Shown piece by piece: positions 8,445-17,217 of a stretch of DNA of 64,000 nt; position 1 is the stretch's first letter; every line of letters starts with the position of its first letter. Source of the DNA: SG8-30 sp963695085 (lineage in GTDB: Bacteria > Pseudomonadota > Gammaproteobacteria > Steroidobacterales > Steroidobacteraceae); contig CAVOFV010000001.1 of assembly GCA_963695085.1 (NCBI GenBank), positions 310,001 to 374,000 on the forward strand, given 5' to 3'. Below the pieces are notes generated by a model. That model saw only the letters and a list, made by a program, of their open reading frames with translations. It was not told the origin of the DNA and ran no database searches. Position numbers and translations under genes: made by a program.

Positions 8445-9479
8445 ATGGTGACGACGACGCGCGCGCTGATGATGGCGGTGGCTGGCGGCCTGCTCGCCCT
8501 GCCCGCCTGTCGGGACCGCCCGGTCGAACTCGTTCTGACCGGTCCGACGATGGGCAGCACCTACACGGTGCGCATCGCGGACCGCGCCGCACGCGAGCCG
8601 GCGGTGCGTCTGCTCGTAGAGGCGGCACTTGCCGAGGTCGATGCCGCCATGTCGTCGTACCGTCCGGACTCGGAGCTGGCGCGTTTCAACGACAGCCGTG
8701 CGATCGACTGGGTTCCCGTGTCCGAGTTGCTGGCGGTAACCGTTGCGCGGTCGCTGCGCCTGGGCGAACTCACCGGCGGCGCCTTCGACGTCACGCTGGC
8801 TCCGGTCGTGCGGTTGTGGGGTTTCGGGCCCGCCGACCCGCAGGGCCGGCCGCCCGGCGATGAACAGGTCAAGGCCGTGATGCAACGCGCGGGGCGAGCC
8901 CACCTGCAGGCACGCACGGCGCCACCGGCCCTCCGCAAGCAGCTGCCCGAGCTCGAACTCGACCTCGACGGCATTGCGCCGGGCGAAGCCGTCGACCTCA
9001 TCGCCACGCGCCTGGAGACCGCCGGATTCCACGATTACATGATCGAAGTCGGTGGCGAGGTCCGGGCGCAGGGGCACAACGCCGCGGGCAATCCCTGGCG
9101 CATCGGCATCGAACGACCGGACGAACGCGGTCGCAGCGTGGCGCGCGTGCTGCACATCGAGGGCATGTCGGTCTCGACCTCCGGCGACTACCGCGACTAC
9201 TTCGAGCTTGACGGCCAGCGTTACGGACATACCATCGATCCGGCCACCGGCCGGCCCGTCGTCCACACGCTGGCCTCCGTAACCGTCCTGCGTCCCCTGG
9301 CGGCCGAGGCCGATGCACTCGCGACCGCGCTGACCGTACTGGGCCCGCAGGCCGGATGGGAGCTGGCCGAGGCCCAGGGCTGGCCAGTGCTGTTCATTGA
9401 GCGCACGCTTGACGGGTACCGGCAGCGTGAGACCATCGCTTTTGCCGGTTACGTGACAGGGGGAGAATCGACCCCGTGA
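8445..9479 (+). CDS. apbE: FAD:protein FMN transferase (ApbE), lipoprotein
   Basis: Periplasmic enzyme of 344 residues that attaches FMN to threonines of NqrB and NqrC. A signal peptide ends in a lipobox with Cys22. TMGSTY (35-40) is the usual N-terminal flavin-site motif, and the C-terminal STSGDYRDYF and HTIDPATGRP segments carry the metal-binding Asp/Thr region. The usual DLGGIAKGYAVD is here DLDGIAPGEAVD, so Lys and Tyr of the consensus are Pro and Glu. It overlaps nqrM by four bases. The location directly after nqrF supports its substrates being NqrB and NqrC. Confidence 0.92.
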   Translation: MVTTTRALMMAVAGGLLALPACRDRPVELVLTGPTMGSTYTVRIADRAAREPAVRLLVEAALAEVDAAMSSYRPDSELARFNDSRAIDWVPVSELLAVTVARSLRLGELTGGAFDVTLAPVVRLWGFGPADPQGRPPGDEQVKAVMQRAGRAHLQARTAPPALRKQLPELELDLDGIAPGEAVDLIATRLETAGFHDYMIEVGGEVRAQGHNAAGNPWRIGIERPDERGRSVARVLHIEGMSVSTSGDYRDYFELDGQRYGHTIDPATGRPVVHTLASVTVLRPLAAEADALATALTVLGPQAGWELAEAQGWPVLFIERTLDGYRQRETIAFAGYVTGGESTP

Positions 9480-9691
9480 ACGTGCTTGCCGCAACACTGC
9501 TGGTCTTCCTGCTGGCCGCCGCCGGGCTGTCGCTGGGGTTGCTGTGCGGACGCAACGCGGTGCGCGGCAGCTGTGGCGGGCTGTCGTCGATTCCCGGCAT
9601 CGAGCCTGCCTGCGACTGCGCCGAGCCCTGTCCGCGCAGGCAGCGCGAGATCGAGAAAGCCGCCGAGCACGGCAAGGAGCCCGAGCGATGA
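9476..9691 (+). CDS. nqrM: Na+-NQR maturation protein NqrM
   Basis: Small membrane-anchored protein of 71 residues needed for NQR assembly, thought to deliver iron to the NqrD/E centre. One N-terminal helix (about 4-24) is followed by a cysteine cluster: Cys33 in CGGL, then Cys46, Cys48 and Cys52 in ACDCAEPC. An extra Cys24 lies at the end of the helix. The pattern and the place after apbE match NqrM (DUF539) in other gammaproteobacteria. It overlaps apbE by four bases and the next gene by ATGA. Confidence 0.92.
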   Translation: MNVLAATLLVFLLAAAGLSLGLLCGRNAVRGSCGGLSSIPGIEPACDCAEPCPRRQREIEKAAEHGKEPER

Positions 9692-10110
9692 GCCACAAGA
9701 AGAATGTCCTGGCCCGCGACTACATGACCGGCCGCCTGGCGACCCTGTCGCCGGATATGACGTTGCTCGATGCGGTGCACGTGCTGCTGGAGCGGCGCAT
9801 TTCCGGCGCCCCGGTCGTCGACCGCTCCGGCAACCTCGTCGGCATCCTGTCGGAAAAGGACTGCCTGCGTGCGGCGCTGGATGCCGCCTACTACGGCGAC
9901 CTCGGTGGCCTGGTCGAGGACCACATGCAGTCCGCCGTGCAGACCATCGGCGACGAGACGCCGATCTTCGATGTGGCGCGCATGTTCATCGACGGCAGTT
10001 TCCGCCGCTACCCGGTGGTGCACGACCGCCACCTGGTAGGCCAGATCAGCCGCCGCGACGTACTGCGCGCGCTGCGCGACCTGACCAACTCGGACGTGCA
10101 CGAGTCCTAG
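9688..10110 (+). CDS. two-CBS-domain protein at the end of the nqr operon
   Basis: Soluble protein of 140 residues made of two CBS motifs and little else. The first runs about residues 8-65 (DYMTGRLATLSPDMTLLDAV, ISGAPVVD, GNLVGILSEKD). The second runs about 76-134 (TIGDETPIFDVARMF, RRYPVV, LVGQISRRDVL). CBS pairs bind adenine nucleotides and sense energy charge or ionic state. The start overlaps the nqrM stop as ATGA, so its translation is probably coupled to the NQR maturation genes. A regulatory link to NQR is inferred from this position only. The protein lacks any catalytic domain. Confidence 0.88.
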   Translation: MSHKKNVLARDYMTGRLATLSPDMTLLDAVHVLLERRISGAPVVDRSGNLVGILSEKDCLRAALDAAYYGDLGGLVEDHMQSAVQTIGDETPIFDVARMFIDGSFRRYPVVHDRHLVGQISRRDVLRALRDLTNSDVHES

Positions 10111-10149
10111 CCGGCGCGGCGCGCAAGTTGCGCCCCGCACTGCCGCCCC

Positions 10150-11250
10150 TCAGCGTTCGGCATCCGGCATGGCCGGGGCCTGCCGCTCGCGACCACGCTC
10201 GAGCAGCCTGTCGTAGTGGTCGCCGAACAGTATTTCGAATCCGGCCGCGACGCCCACGCATGCGTCGCAGCGCAGCGCCGGATCCGTGCTGTCGGCCCAG
10301 AACAGGCTGCCGCTGAGTTCCAGGAACAGCCAGTCGCGCCAGACCGAGCGCCGGTGGGTCACGCGCAGCCCGTACAGATCGGGTTGCAGGCCGTCCGTCT
10401 CGCCACGCACCGAGGCATCGTAACGCATGGCGCTGTGCGGGCTGAGAACCTGGTACAGGCCGACACGCGTCTTCCACAGCAAGCCTGCGGTCGACTCGGA
10501 GAAACGCAGCGTGTTCGCCCACCGCAGCAGCCATGAACCCGACACGGCCCAGTCGGTGTCGCCGGCCAGTGTGAGCCCGAGACCGTCGTGGTTCTCCCAG
10601 AACGCCGTCGCCCGGGTCGTCAGCAGGACGTTCCTGCCGGGATACGTCGCGTAAGTGTAGCGCCCCTTCAGGTACGGGTTCGGCGGCGAATCGACGCGCA
10701 CGCCGGCGCTGACATCGAAGCGGCTGTGCGCTCCCCGCGCCGCGTCATAGGACAGCCCGGCGTACCAGTTTGCGTCCCGGTCGTCCGAAAAGGAGGTCGC
10801 GAGGAAGTACGCCTCGTCGAAGTCGTCCGTGACGAAATGTTCCTCGCTGTCCCGCCCGATCACGGCGCGCATCCTGTCGCTCATCGTCGGCAGCGGAAAA
10901 TAGGCGCGCAGGTGGGCGTCCAGCGTCGCGCCGTCGAGTTCGTCCCAGCCCAGCCCCGTACCAAGGCGACCGTACGCTTCCTGGTAGCTGGCGGCGTGCA
11001 GTCGCGAATCGCCGAACAAGCCGTCGAACCAGCGCGAACTGGCGCAGACCCGGCGGGTGACCCCGGCGCGGAACCGGTCGAGTCGCGCGCTCTCGGCGCC
11101 GGCCGCGTCCACGCACGGGTCCGGCTGCGGCGGCGGTTCGGCGCCCGCTTCGACCGCCGGCGCCTCCTGCGAGCGCGCCGCCGGCAGGCAGGCGGCGAAC
11201 AGCGCCAGTAGCGCAATCATCCGCACGACTCGGGTCCGCATCGCTGTCAC
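10150..11250 (-). CDS. putative outer-membrane barrel protein of unknown function
   Basis: Protein of 366 residues with a signal peptide (hydrophobic ALLALFAACLPAARSQ) and a mature part dominated by alternating aromatic strands (YTYATYPGRNVLL, WLFLELSGSLFW), as in outer-membrane beta barrels. The N-terminal part holds two cysteines (PDPC and RRVCASSRWFDGLFGD), and two more lie in the C-terminal LRCDACVG. GTG 11250 is chosen because AGGAG lies seven bases upstream; ATG 11241 is the alternative. It ends convergent to the CBS gene. tdk lies upstream on the same strand with a 64-base gap. I do not recognise a named family and propose no function. Confidence 0.75.
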   Translation of the reverse strand: MTAMRTRVVRMIALLALFAACLPAARSQEAPAVEAGAEPPPQPDPCVDAAGAESARLDRFRAGVTRRVCASSRWFDGLFGDSRLHAASYQEAYGRLGTGLGWDELDGATLDAHLRAYFPLPTMSDRMRAVIGRDSEEHFVTDDFDEAYFLATSFSDDRDANWYAGLSYDAARGAHSRFDVSAGVRVDSPPNPYLKGRYTYATYPGRNVLLTTRATAFWENHDGLGLTLAGDTDWAVSGSWLLRWANTLRFSESTAGLLWKTRVGLYQVLSPHSAMRYDASVRGETDGLQPDLYGLRVTHRRSVWRDWLFLELSGSLFWADSTDPALRCDACVGVAAGFEILFGDHYDRLLERGRERQAPAMPDAER

Positions 11251-11314
11251 TGCCTCACTCCTGCCGCGATGGGTGGCAAGACGCGGGGGTGGCCGCCGGC
11301 CGGCGCGCCAATGG

Positions 11315-11902
11315 TCACGCCTCAAGTTGCTCGCCACGCATCTCCCAGAAGTGACGGCGGCACACGGACAGGTAGCGCTCGTTGCCCCCGATCTCGACCT
11401 GCGCCCCGTCGCGCTCGATGTGCCCTTCGGGGCCGGTGCGCACGACCATGGTGGCCTTGCGTCCGCAGTGGCAGATGGACTTGAGTTCGACCAGTTCGTC
11501 GGCCACCGCCAGCAGACGCGCGCTGCCTGCGAACAGTTCGCCGCGGAAATCGGTGCGCAGCCCGTAGCACAGCACCGGAATGCCGAGCTGGTCCACCACG
11601 GCGGCCAGCTCGCGCACGTGCAGCGGCTCGAGGAACTGCGCCTCGTCCACGAGCACACAGCTCACCTTTTCGCGGCCGTGCTCCGTGCCGATTTCCCGGT
11701 ACAGGTTCACTTCCGGTCCAAACACGCGCGCTTCTCCGGTCAGGCCGATCCGTGAGTGCACGCGACCGCCACCCCTGGTGTCCACCGAGGCCGTGTAGAC
11801 CAGCGTGCGCATGCCGCGTTCGCGGTAGTTGTGGCTCGACTGCAGCAACGCCGTGGACTTGCCGGCATTCATGGTCGAGAAGTAGAAATACAGCTTGGCC
11901 AT
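11315..11902 (-). CDS. tdk: thymidine kinase
   Basis: Type II thymidine kinase of 195 residues; phosphorylates thymidine with ATP in the salvage pathway. The P-loop is MNAGKS (11-16), followed by DEAQF (86-90) with catalytic Glu87. A structural zinc site is formed by Cys144, Cys146, Cys181 and His184 (CHCGRK and VCRRH). Length equals the bacterial family norm. It lies ten bases downstream of the nucleoside transporter gene on the same strand, so uptake and phosphorylation of nucleosides are probably co-expressed. Confidence 0.96.
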   Translation of the reverse strand: MAKLYFYFSTMNAGKSTALLQSSHNYRERGMRTLVYTASVDTRGGGRVHSRIGLTGEARVFGPEVNLYREIGTEHGREKVSCVLVDEAQFLEPLHVRELAAVVDQLGIPVLCYGLRTDFRGELFAGSARLLAVADELVELKSICHCGRKATMVVRTGPEGHIERDGAQVEIGGNERYLSVCRRHFWEMRGEQLEA

Positions 11903-11912
11903 GTCGTCGTGC

Positions 11913-13166
11913 TCAGGTCCCGACGATGGCCACGATGGCGCCGGTCATGCAGGAACCGAGCGTCGCCGCAAACAGCGCGTGCGGCGCAAGCGAAGCAAGG
12001 TCCAGCTTGCGCTCCGGGCACATCGCGCCGATGCCGCCGATCTGGATTCCCAGGCTGGAGAAGTTCGCAAATCCGGCCAGCGCGTAGGTCGCGATGATGC
12101 GCGAGCGTTCGGACAGGATCTCCGGCCCGATCTTCGACAACTCGATGAAGGCGATGAACTCGTTGAGCACCGTCTTGATGCCGATCAGCGAGCCGACCGT
12201 GATCGCCTCGGACCAGGGCACGCCCATCAGCCAGGCGATCGGCGCGAACATCCAGCCCGCAATCCGCTCCAGCGTCAGCGGCGCCCCCGCCACGTCGGGG
12301 AACAGTCCGATCGCACCGTTGGCCAGCGCGACGAAGGCGATCAGCACCAGCAGCACCGCGAGGATGCCAAGGTAGATGTTGAGCCCGTCCGAGGTGCCCC
12401 GCGTGACCGCATCCATCGCGCCGCCGTAGATCTTTGGCGGCTCGACGTCCGGGTGGTCGGCCGCACGCTCGGGCAGCAACAGGTGCGCGAACAGGATCGA
12501 TGCGGGCACCGACATCACGGACTTGGTCAGCAGGTGGCCCAGCGCGTCCTGGAACAGGCTGCCCAGCATGGCGGCATAGATCACCATGACGGAACCGGCG
12601 ATCGTGGCCATGCCGGCAGTCATGAGCAACAGCAGTTCGTAGCGGGTCATCGTCGCGATATATGGCCTGACCAGCAGCGGCGCCTCGACCTGCCCGACGA
12701 AGATGTTGGCGGTCGCGACCAGCCCGGCCGGGCCGCGCGTGTCGAGGGTGCGCTCGAACACCTTGGCGATGGCGTGCACGATCGCCGGCAGGATGCCCCA
12801 GTACCAGAGCACTGCGGACAGGGCCGACATGACGATGACCAGCGGCAGTACGTGAAACGCGAACGTGATCAGCGAGCCCGGGTCGGTCACCGTGAACGGC
12901 GTCGAGCCGCCGCCCAGGTAACCGAATATGAACGCCGTGCCCTGGCCGGTGGCCTCGCTGAGCGCGTTCACCGCGCGGGTCAGGTAGGCGAAGCCGGCCC
13001 GGATCACCGGCACCCGCAACAGCAGGACGCAGATCGCGAACTGCAGCGCAATCGCGCCCAGCACGACCTTCCATTCGACCTGCCGCGGCGCCCGCGAGAA
13101 CAGCAACCCCAGGCCGACGAAGACCGCGAGCCCGGCGACCGCCTGGGCGTACAGCATCCAGTCCAT
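11913..13166 (-). CDS. concentrative nucleoside transporter (CNT/NupC family)
   Basis: Inner-membrane nucleoside symporter of 417 residues. Family signatures include FIFGYLGGG near residue 100, NIFVGQVEAPLLVRPYI in the middle (the QxEAPL nucleoside-site motif), the GVPWSEA helix hairpin and the later LNEFIAF segment. An N-terminal helix and a core of re-entrant hairpins are evident from hydrophobicity. It is followed after ten bases by tdk, which gives it a likely role in pyrimidine nucleoside uptake; coupling to Na+ or H+ cannot be read from the sequence. A GC hairpin (13272-13290) lies in the 205-base divergent region upstream. Confidence 0.93.
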   Translation of the reverse strand: MDWMLYAQAVAGLAVFVGLGLLFSRAPRQVEWKVVLGAIALQFAICVLLLRVPVIRAGFAYLTRAVNALSEATGQGTAFIFGYLGGGSTPFTVTDPGSLITFAFHVLPLVIVMSALSAVLWYWGILPAIVHAIAKVFERTLDTRGPAGLVATANIFVGQVEAPLLVRPYIATMTRYELLLLMTAGMATIAGSVMVIYAAMLGSLFQDALGHLLTKSVMSVPASILFAHLLLPERAADHPDVEPPKIYGGAMDAVTRGTSDGLNIYLGILAVLLVLIAFVALANGAIGLFPDVAGAPLTLERIAGWMFAPIAWLMGVPWSEAITVGSLIGIKTVLNEFIAFIELSKIGPEILSERSRIIATYALAGFANFSSLGIQIGGIGAMCPERKLDLASLAPHALFAATLGSCMTGAIVAIVGT

Positions 13167-13371
13167 TCAAGGCTCCTCGAGTGAATTGTCCCTGCTCATG
13201 GCAGCCTGGTTCCTGGCAACCCGCATCCTGGACAGCGGCCCGCGCCGACCGCCGGTGGACTGCGACGCCAGGCCCGGGCTGCTCCCGGGCGATTCGATGC
13301 CGTGGCCCATGGCGCCGCATTATTACCGATCCGGCGCCCCGCCGCCCTTCCCGAATGCGGGTGGCTCGCGC

Positions 13372-14307
13372 ATGATCGCCCGCATGACCGCTTCGGACTG
13401 GTTCATCGTCGTCAACCCGGCCTCCGGCGAGGGCCGCGCCAAACGGCACTGGCCCGCACTGGCGCGGGCACTCGCGGCCGCGGGCCTGCGCTTCGAGGCA
13501 GTGCATTCCGAATGCCCCGGGCACGCGGAACAACTCGCACAGGACGGGCTCGCCGCCGGTTATCGCCGGCTGCTGGCCGTCGGCGGCGACGGCTCCATCC
13601 ACGAGCTCGTCAATGGCGTGCTGGCGGCCAGGTCCGTGGACCCGCGAGACCTCGTCGTCGGGGTCGCGCCGCTCGGCTCGGGCAACGACTTCGCGCGTGC
13701 GCACCGCATCCCGTCCCGCCCCGCGGACATGGCGCAGTTGCTGCTGCAGGGGCACTCGCGGTTGCATGACGTGGGCCGCCTGGTGCCGGAAGGCAGCCAC
13801 GGCCCGTCGCCGCAGGACGCGCGCTTCTTCGTCAACGTGGCCGGTGCGGGCATCGACGGCTATGTGCTCGAGCGCCTGCCCGTGGGAGTTCCGAAGCGTC
13901 TCGGTTACCTGATTGCCGCGCTGCGCAGCCTGCCGGGGTTTCGGGTGCCGCGATTCTCGCTGGAGCTGGACGGCCGCCTGCGCAGCGCGCGGTGGTTGCT
14001 GGCCCTCGTGGCGATCAGTCCGTACTGCGGCGGCGGAATGCGCTTCGCGCCGCATGCCGTCATGGACGACGGGCTCGCCGACATCGTCACCGTCGACCCG
14101 ATTTCACTGCCGCGGGCGTTGCTTGCCATTCGGCCCCTGTACGACGGGCGGTTCCTGCAGCAGCCGTACGTGCAACACCAGCTCGCGGCCAGCCTGCGCA
14201 TCGCTGCCGATGTACCGGTTCCGCTGCAGGCGGACGGTCAGCGGGCGGGATTCACGCCGGTGCGGATCACGGTCCTGCCACGCGCCATTCGGGTCCTGAC
14301 GGCCTGA
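13372..14307 (+). CDS. diacylglycerol kinase family lipid kinase
   Basis: Cytoplasmic or membrane-associated lipid kinase of 311 residues (DAGK catalytic domain, YegS/BmrU-like). ATP-binding motifs are VVNPASGEG near the N-terminus, AVGGDGSIHELVNG and APLGSGNDFAR. A C-terminal domain of the NAD-kinase-like fold ends with QADGQR. The start at 13372 is the first ATG after a weak GGGTGG; ATG 13384 is possible. The gene is monocistronic, divergent from the nucleoside transporter and convergent with korB. Substrate (diacylglycerol, phosphatidylglycerol or other) cannot be told from sequence. Confidence 0.88.
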   Translation: MIARMTASDWFIVVNPASGEGRAKRHWPALARALAAAGLRFEAVHSECPGHAEQLAQDGLAAGYRRLLAVGGDGSIHELVNGVLAARSVDPRDLVVGVAPLGSGNDFARAHRIPSRPADMAQLLLQGHSRLHDVGRLVPEGSHGPSPQDARFFVNVAGAGIDGYVLERLPVGVPKRLGYLIAALRSLPGFRVPRFSLELDGRLRSARWLLALVAISPYCGGGMRFAPHAVMDDGLADIVTVDPISLPRALLAIRPLYDGRFLQQPYVQHQLAASLRIAADVPVPLQADGQRAGFTPVRITVLPRAIRVLTA

Positions 14308-14338
14308 GCGCCGGCCGGCCACCGCCCTGCACCGCCGC

Positions 14339-15394
14339 TCAACGATAGCGGCTCAGTATCGCCTGCAGTTTCTCCGACCCGGGGCACAGCCGCTCGAAGG
14401 GGATGGAGTTGATCGGCTCGTCCGGCGTCATGTGCCGGTCGTGAAAATCGGGGCGGCCCTGCTTCAGGTAGATCAGCCCGGTCACGTGCTCGTTACGCAT
14501 CGACCGCTCCTGCACGTAGGCCGAGGCCTGCGCGCGATCGGTCGGATCGTAGTCGCGGTCGAGCTTGCGCAGCACGACCCGGCTGCCGTCGTGCAGCTCT
14601 ACCGTCGTGGTCTCGCCTTCCGGGTAGGAGACCGCGATCTCGCGGCGCGGCTCGATGTAGTCGGCCGCCACCGGGCTCTGCAGGTGTTCGCGAACGTAGG
14701 CGTAGCTGCGCGTCGAACCCACGTGGTCGTTGAACGTGACGCACGGTGACAGCACGTCGATCAGCGCGAAGCCGTGGTGCGACATGCCGGCCTTGATCAG
14801 CGGCACGAGTTGCTCCTTGTCGCCGGAAAAACTGCGTGCCACGAAGGTCGCGCCCTGCGACACGGCCAGCAGCACCGGATCGATCGGCTCGACCTTGTTG
14901 GCGTCGCCCGCCTTCGACTTGGAGCCCAGGTCCGCCGCAGCCGAAAACTGGCCCTTGGTGAGCCCGTACACGCCGTTGTTCTCGAGGAGGTACAGCATGT
15001 CGATGTTGCGGCGCATGGCGTGGGCCAGATGCCCCAATCCGATGGACATGGAGTCGCCGTCTCCGGACACGCCGATGTACCGCAGGCTGCGGTTGGCGGC
15101 GGATGCGCCGGCGGCGATCGCAGGCATGCGGCCGTGCACGGCATTCAGGCCGTGCGCACCGCTGACGAAATAGGCCGTCGTCTTGGACGAACAACCGATG
15201 CCGGACAGCTTGGCGACGCTTTGCGCCGGCAGCGACAGCTCGAAGCAGGCCTGCACGATGGCTGCCGTGATCGAGTCGTGGCCGCAGCCCGCGCACAGCG
15301 TCGACATCGCGCCCTCGTAGTCGCGCCGCGTCAGGCCGAGCTCGTTGCGCGGCAGCAAGGGATGGGCGACCTTGGGCTTGCCGATGAAACTCAT
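14339..15394 (-). CDS. korB: 2-oxoacid:ferredoxin oxidoreductase subunit beta
   Basis: TPP-binding beta subunit of a two-subunit 2-oxoacid:acceptor oxidoreductase, 351 residues. CAGCGHD at 34-40 supplies a pair of the [4Fe-4S] ligands. GDGDSMSIG and the NNGVYGLTKGQ segment form the TPP/Mg2+ site. The C-terminal extension (KQGRPDFHDR, NSIPFERLCPG) is typical of KorB-like proteins acting on 2-oxoglutarate. The ATG overlaps the korA stop as ATGA. Assignment to 2-oxoglutarate rather than pyruvate rests on the two-subunit arrangement and overall resemblance, so the exact substrate is an inference. Confidence 0.9.
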   Translation of the reverse strand: MSFIGKPKVAHPLLPRNELGLTRRDYEGAMSTLCAGCGHDSITAAIVQACFELSLPAQSVAKLSGIGCSSKTTAYFVSGAHGLNAVHGRMPAIAAGASAANRSLRYIGVSGDGDSMSIGLGHLAHAMRRNIDMLYLLENNGVYGLTKGQFSAAADLGSKSKAGDANKVEPIDPVLLAVSQGATFVARSFSGDKEQLVPLIKAGMSHHGFALIDVLSPCVTFNDHVGSTRSYAYVREHLQSPVAADYIEPRREIAVSYPEGETTTVELHDGSRVVLRKLDRDYDPTDRAQASAYVQERSMRNEHVTGLIYLKQGRPDFHDRHMTPDEPINSIPFERLCPGSEKLQAILSRYR

Positions 15395-17217
15395 GCCGCG
15401 TCCCCCCGTGTCAGTGCCTCGGCGATGCCGGCGACAATGTAATCCGATGCCAGCGGCAGTCCGCTGTAGTGCAGGACAGAACGCATCTTGCGCTTCTCCA
15501 CGCCGGTCTCCAGCGCCAGCAGCGACCTGAGCTGGGCGTCGCGGTTCTGCTCGACCACGAAGATCGTCTCGTGCGATTCCAGGAACGCCTCGACCTCCGC
15601 GCCGAACGGGAAGCCGCGCACGCGCAGGTAATCCAGCGCGATGCCCTGCCCGCGCAGCACGGCGAGCGCCTCGCGTACCGCGCCGTCGCAGGAGCCGAGG
15701 CTGACGACCGCCAGGCTGGCCTGGCCGCCGCCGTCGACGACCGCCGGCGGCACGAGCCCGGCGGCGGTCTGGAACTTGCGCCGCAGCCGCTCCATGACTT
15801 CCTGGTATTCCGCGGCGTCCTCGGTGTAGGCGCCGAACTTGTTGTGGCCCGAACCGCGGGTGAAATAGGCGCCCTTCGCACTGGAGCCGGGCAACGTGCG
15901 GTAAGGAATGCCGTCGTGGTCCGGATCAAGGAAGCGGTGGAACTTCTCGACTGCCGCCAGTTGCTCGGTTGTCATGACCTTGCCGCGGTCCGGGCGCCAC
16001 GCGTCGTCCCAGCGCAAATCGGGCACCATCCAGTCGTTCATGCCGATGTCGAGGTCGAGCAGCACGAATACCGGGGTCTGCAGCCGTTCGGCCAGGTCGA
16101 ACGCCTGGACCGCCATGTAGAAGCACTCCTCCGGGTCCGCCGGGAACAGCAGCACGTGGCGAGTGTCGCCGTGCGACGCGTAGGCGCAGGACATCAGGTC
16201 ACCCTGCTGGGTGCGCGTCGGCATGCCCGTCGAGGGCCCGACCCGCTGTACGTCAAACAGGACGGCGGGAATCTCCGCGTAGTAGGCGAACCCGATCAGC
16301 TCGTTCATCAGCGAGATGCCCGGACCGCTGGTCGGCGTGAACGCACGGGCGCCGTTCCAGGACGCGCCGATGACCGCGCCGATCGCCGCCAGCTCGTCCT
16401 CGGCCTGGATCACGACGTAGTGATGGCGGCCGGTCTGCGGGTCGACGCGGTACTTCGCGCACAGCGACCGGAACGCATCCATCAGCGAGGTGGAAGGCGT
16501 GATCGGGTACCAGGCGCCCACCGTCGCGCCCGCGTACAGGCAGCCGAGCGCCGCGGCCGTATTGCCGTCCATCATCGTGTAGCCGCGGGTCTTGTCCAGC
16601 GGCTCGACCCGCGCCGGCAACGGGCAGCGGAAATGCTCCTTCGCGTAGGCGTAGCCGGCGCCGATCGCCCGCAGGTTGTCGTCAACCAGCGCGGGCTTCC
16701 TCGCGAACGTCTCCCGCAGCAGACTGCGCACCACCTCGAGATCGATGCCCAGCAGCGCCGTCACCACGCCCGCGTACATGATGTTCTTCATCAGCACGCG
16801 CGCCCGCGCGCCCTCGAACAACTCGTTGCACATGCGCGCCAGCGGCACGCCGAGCACCGTGACGTCCCGGCGCGCCAGCAGGGCCGGCCGCGGCCAGGTC
16901 GAGTCGTAGACCAGGCAGCCACCCGGCGACACCTCGAGGATGTCGCGGCCATAAGTCTCCGAGTTCATGGCGACCATGAGGTCGACGCGTCCGGAGCGCG
17001 CGATCCAGCCGTCGCCGGTGACGCGGATCTCATACCAGGTCGGCAGGCCCTGGATGTTGGACGGGAAGAAGTTCTTGCCAACCACAGGCACGCCGAGCCT
17101 GAAGATGGCTTTCATGATCAGTCCGTTGGCGCTCGCCGAGCCGGTGCCATTGACGTTGGCGAACTTGATGACGAAGTCGTTGACGCGATCCTGCATGGCG
17201 TCGTGTCCCGGCATCAT
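15391..17217 (-). CDS. korA: 2-oxoacid:ferredoxin oxidoreductase subunit alpha (gamma-alpha fusion)
   Basis: Protein of 608 residues with an N-terminal gamma-type domain (NDFVIKFANVNGTGSASANG, GVPVVGKNFFPSNIQG) fused to the alpha TPP/CoA domains (MMDGNTAAALGCLYAGA, YPITPSTSLMD, TSGPGISLMNELIG). This is the usual KorA architecture. Oxidative decarboxylation of a 2-oxoacid with CoA reduces ferredoxin. I use ATG 17217, whose ATGA overlaps the upstream stop; ATG 17196, with GGGA eight bases before it, is a serious alternative. Middle gene of a coupled three-gene operon. Confidence 0.92.
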   Translation of the reverse strand: MMPGHDAMQDRVNDFVIKFANVNGTGSASANGLIMKAIFRLGVPVVGKNFFPSNIQGLPTWYEIRVTGDGWIARSGRVDLMVAMNSETYGRDILEVSPGGCLVYDSTWPRPALLARRDVTVLGVPLARMCNELFEGARARVLMKNIMYAGVVTALLGIDLEVVRSLLRETFARKPALVDDNLRAIGAGYAYAKEHFRCPLPARVEPLDKTRGYTMMDGNTAAALGCLYAGATVGAWYPITPSTSLMDAFRSLCAKYRVDPQTGRHHYVVIQAEDELAAIGAVIGASWNGARAFTPTSGPGISLMNELIGFAYYAEIPAVLFDVQRVGPSTGMPTRTQQGDLMSCAYASHGDTRHVLLFPADPEECFYMAVQAFDLAERLQTPVFVLLDLDIGMNDWMVPDLRWDDAWRPDRGKVMTTEQLAAVEKFHRFLDPDHDGIPYRTLPGSSAKGAYFTRGSGHNKFGAYTEDAAEYQEVMERLRRKFQTAAGLVPPAVVDGGGQASLAVVSLGSCDGAVREALAVLRGQGIALDYLRVRGFPFGAEVEAFLESHETIFVVEQNRDAQLRSLLALETGVEKRKMRSVLHYSGLPLASDYIVAGIAEALTRGDAA

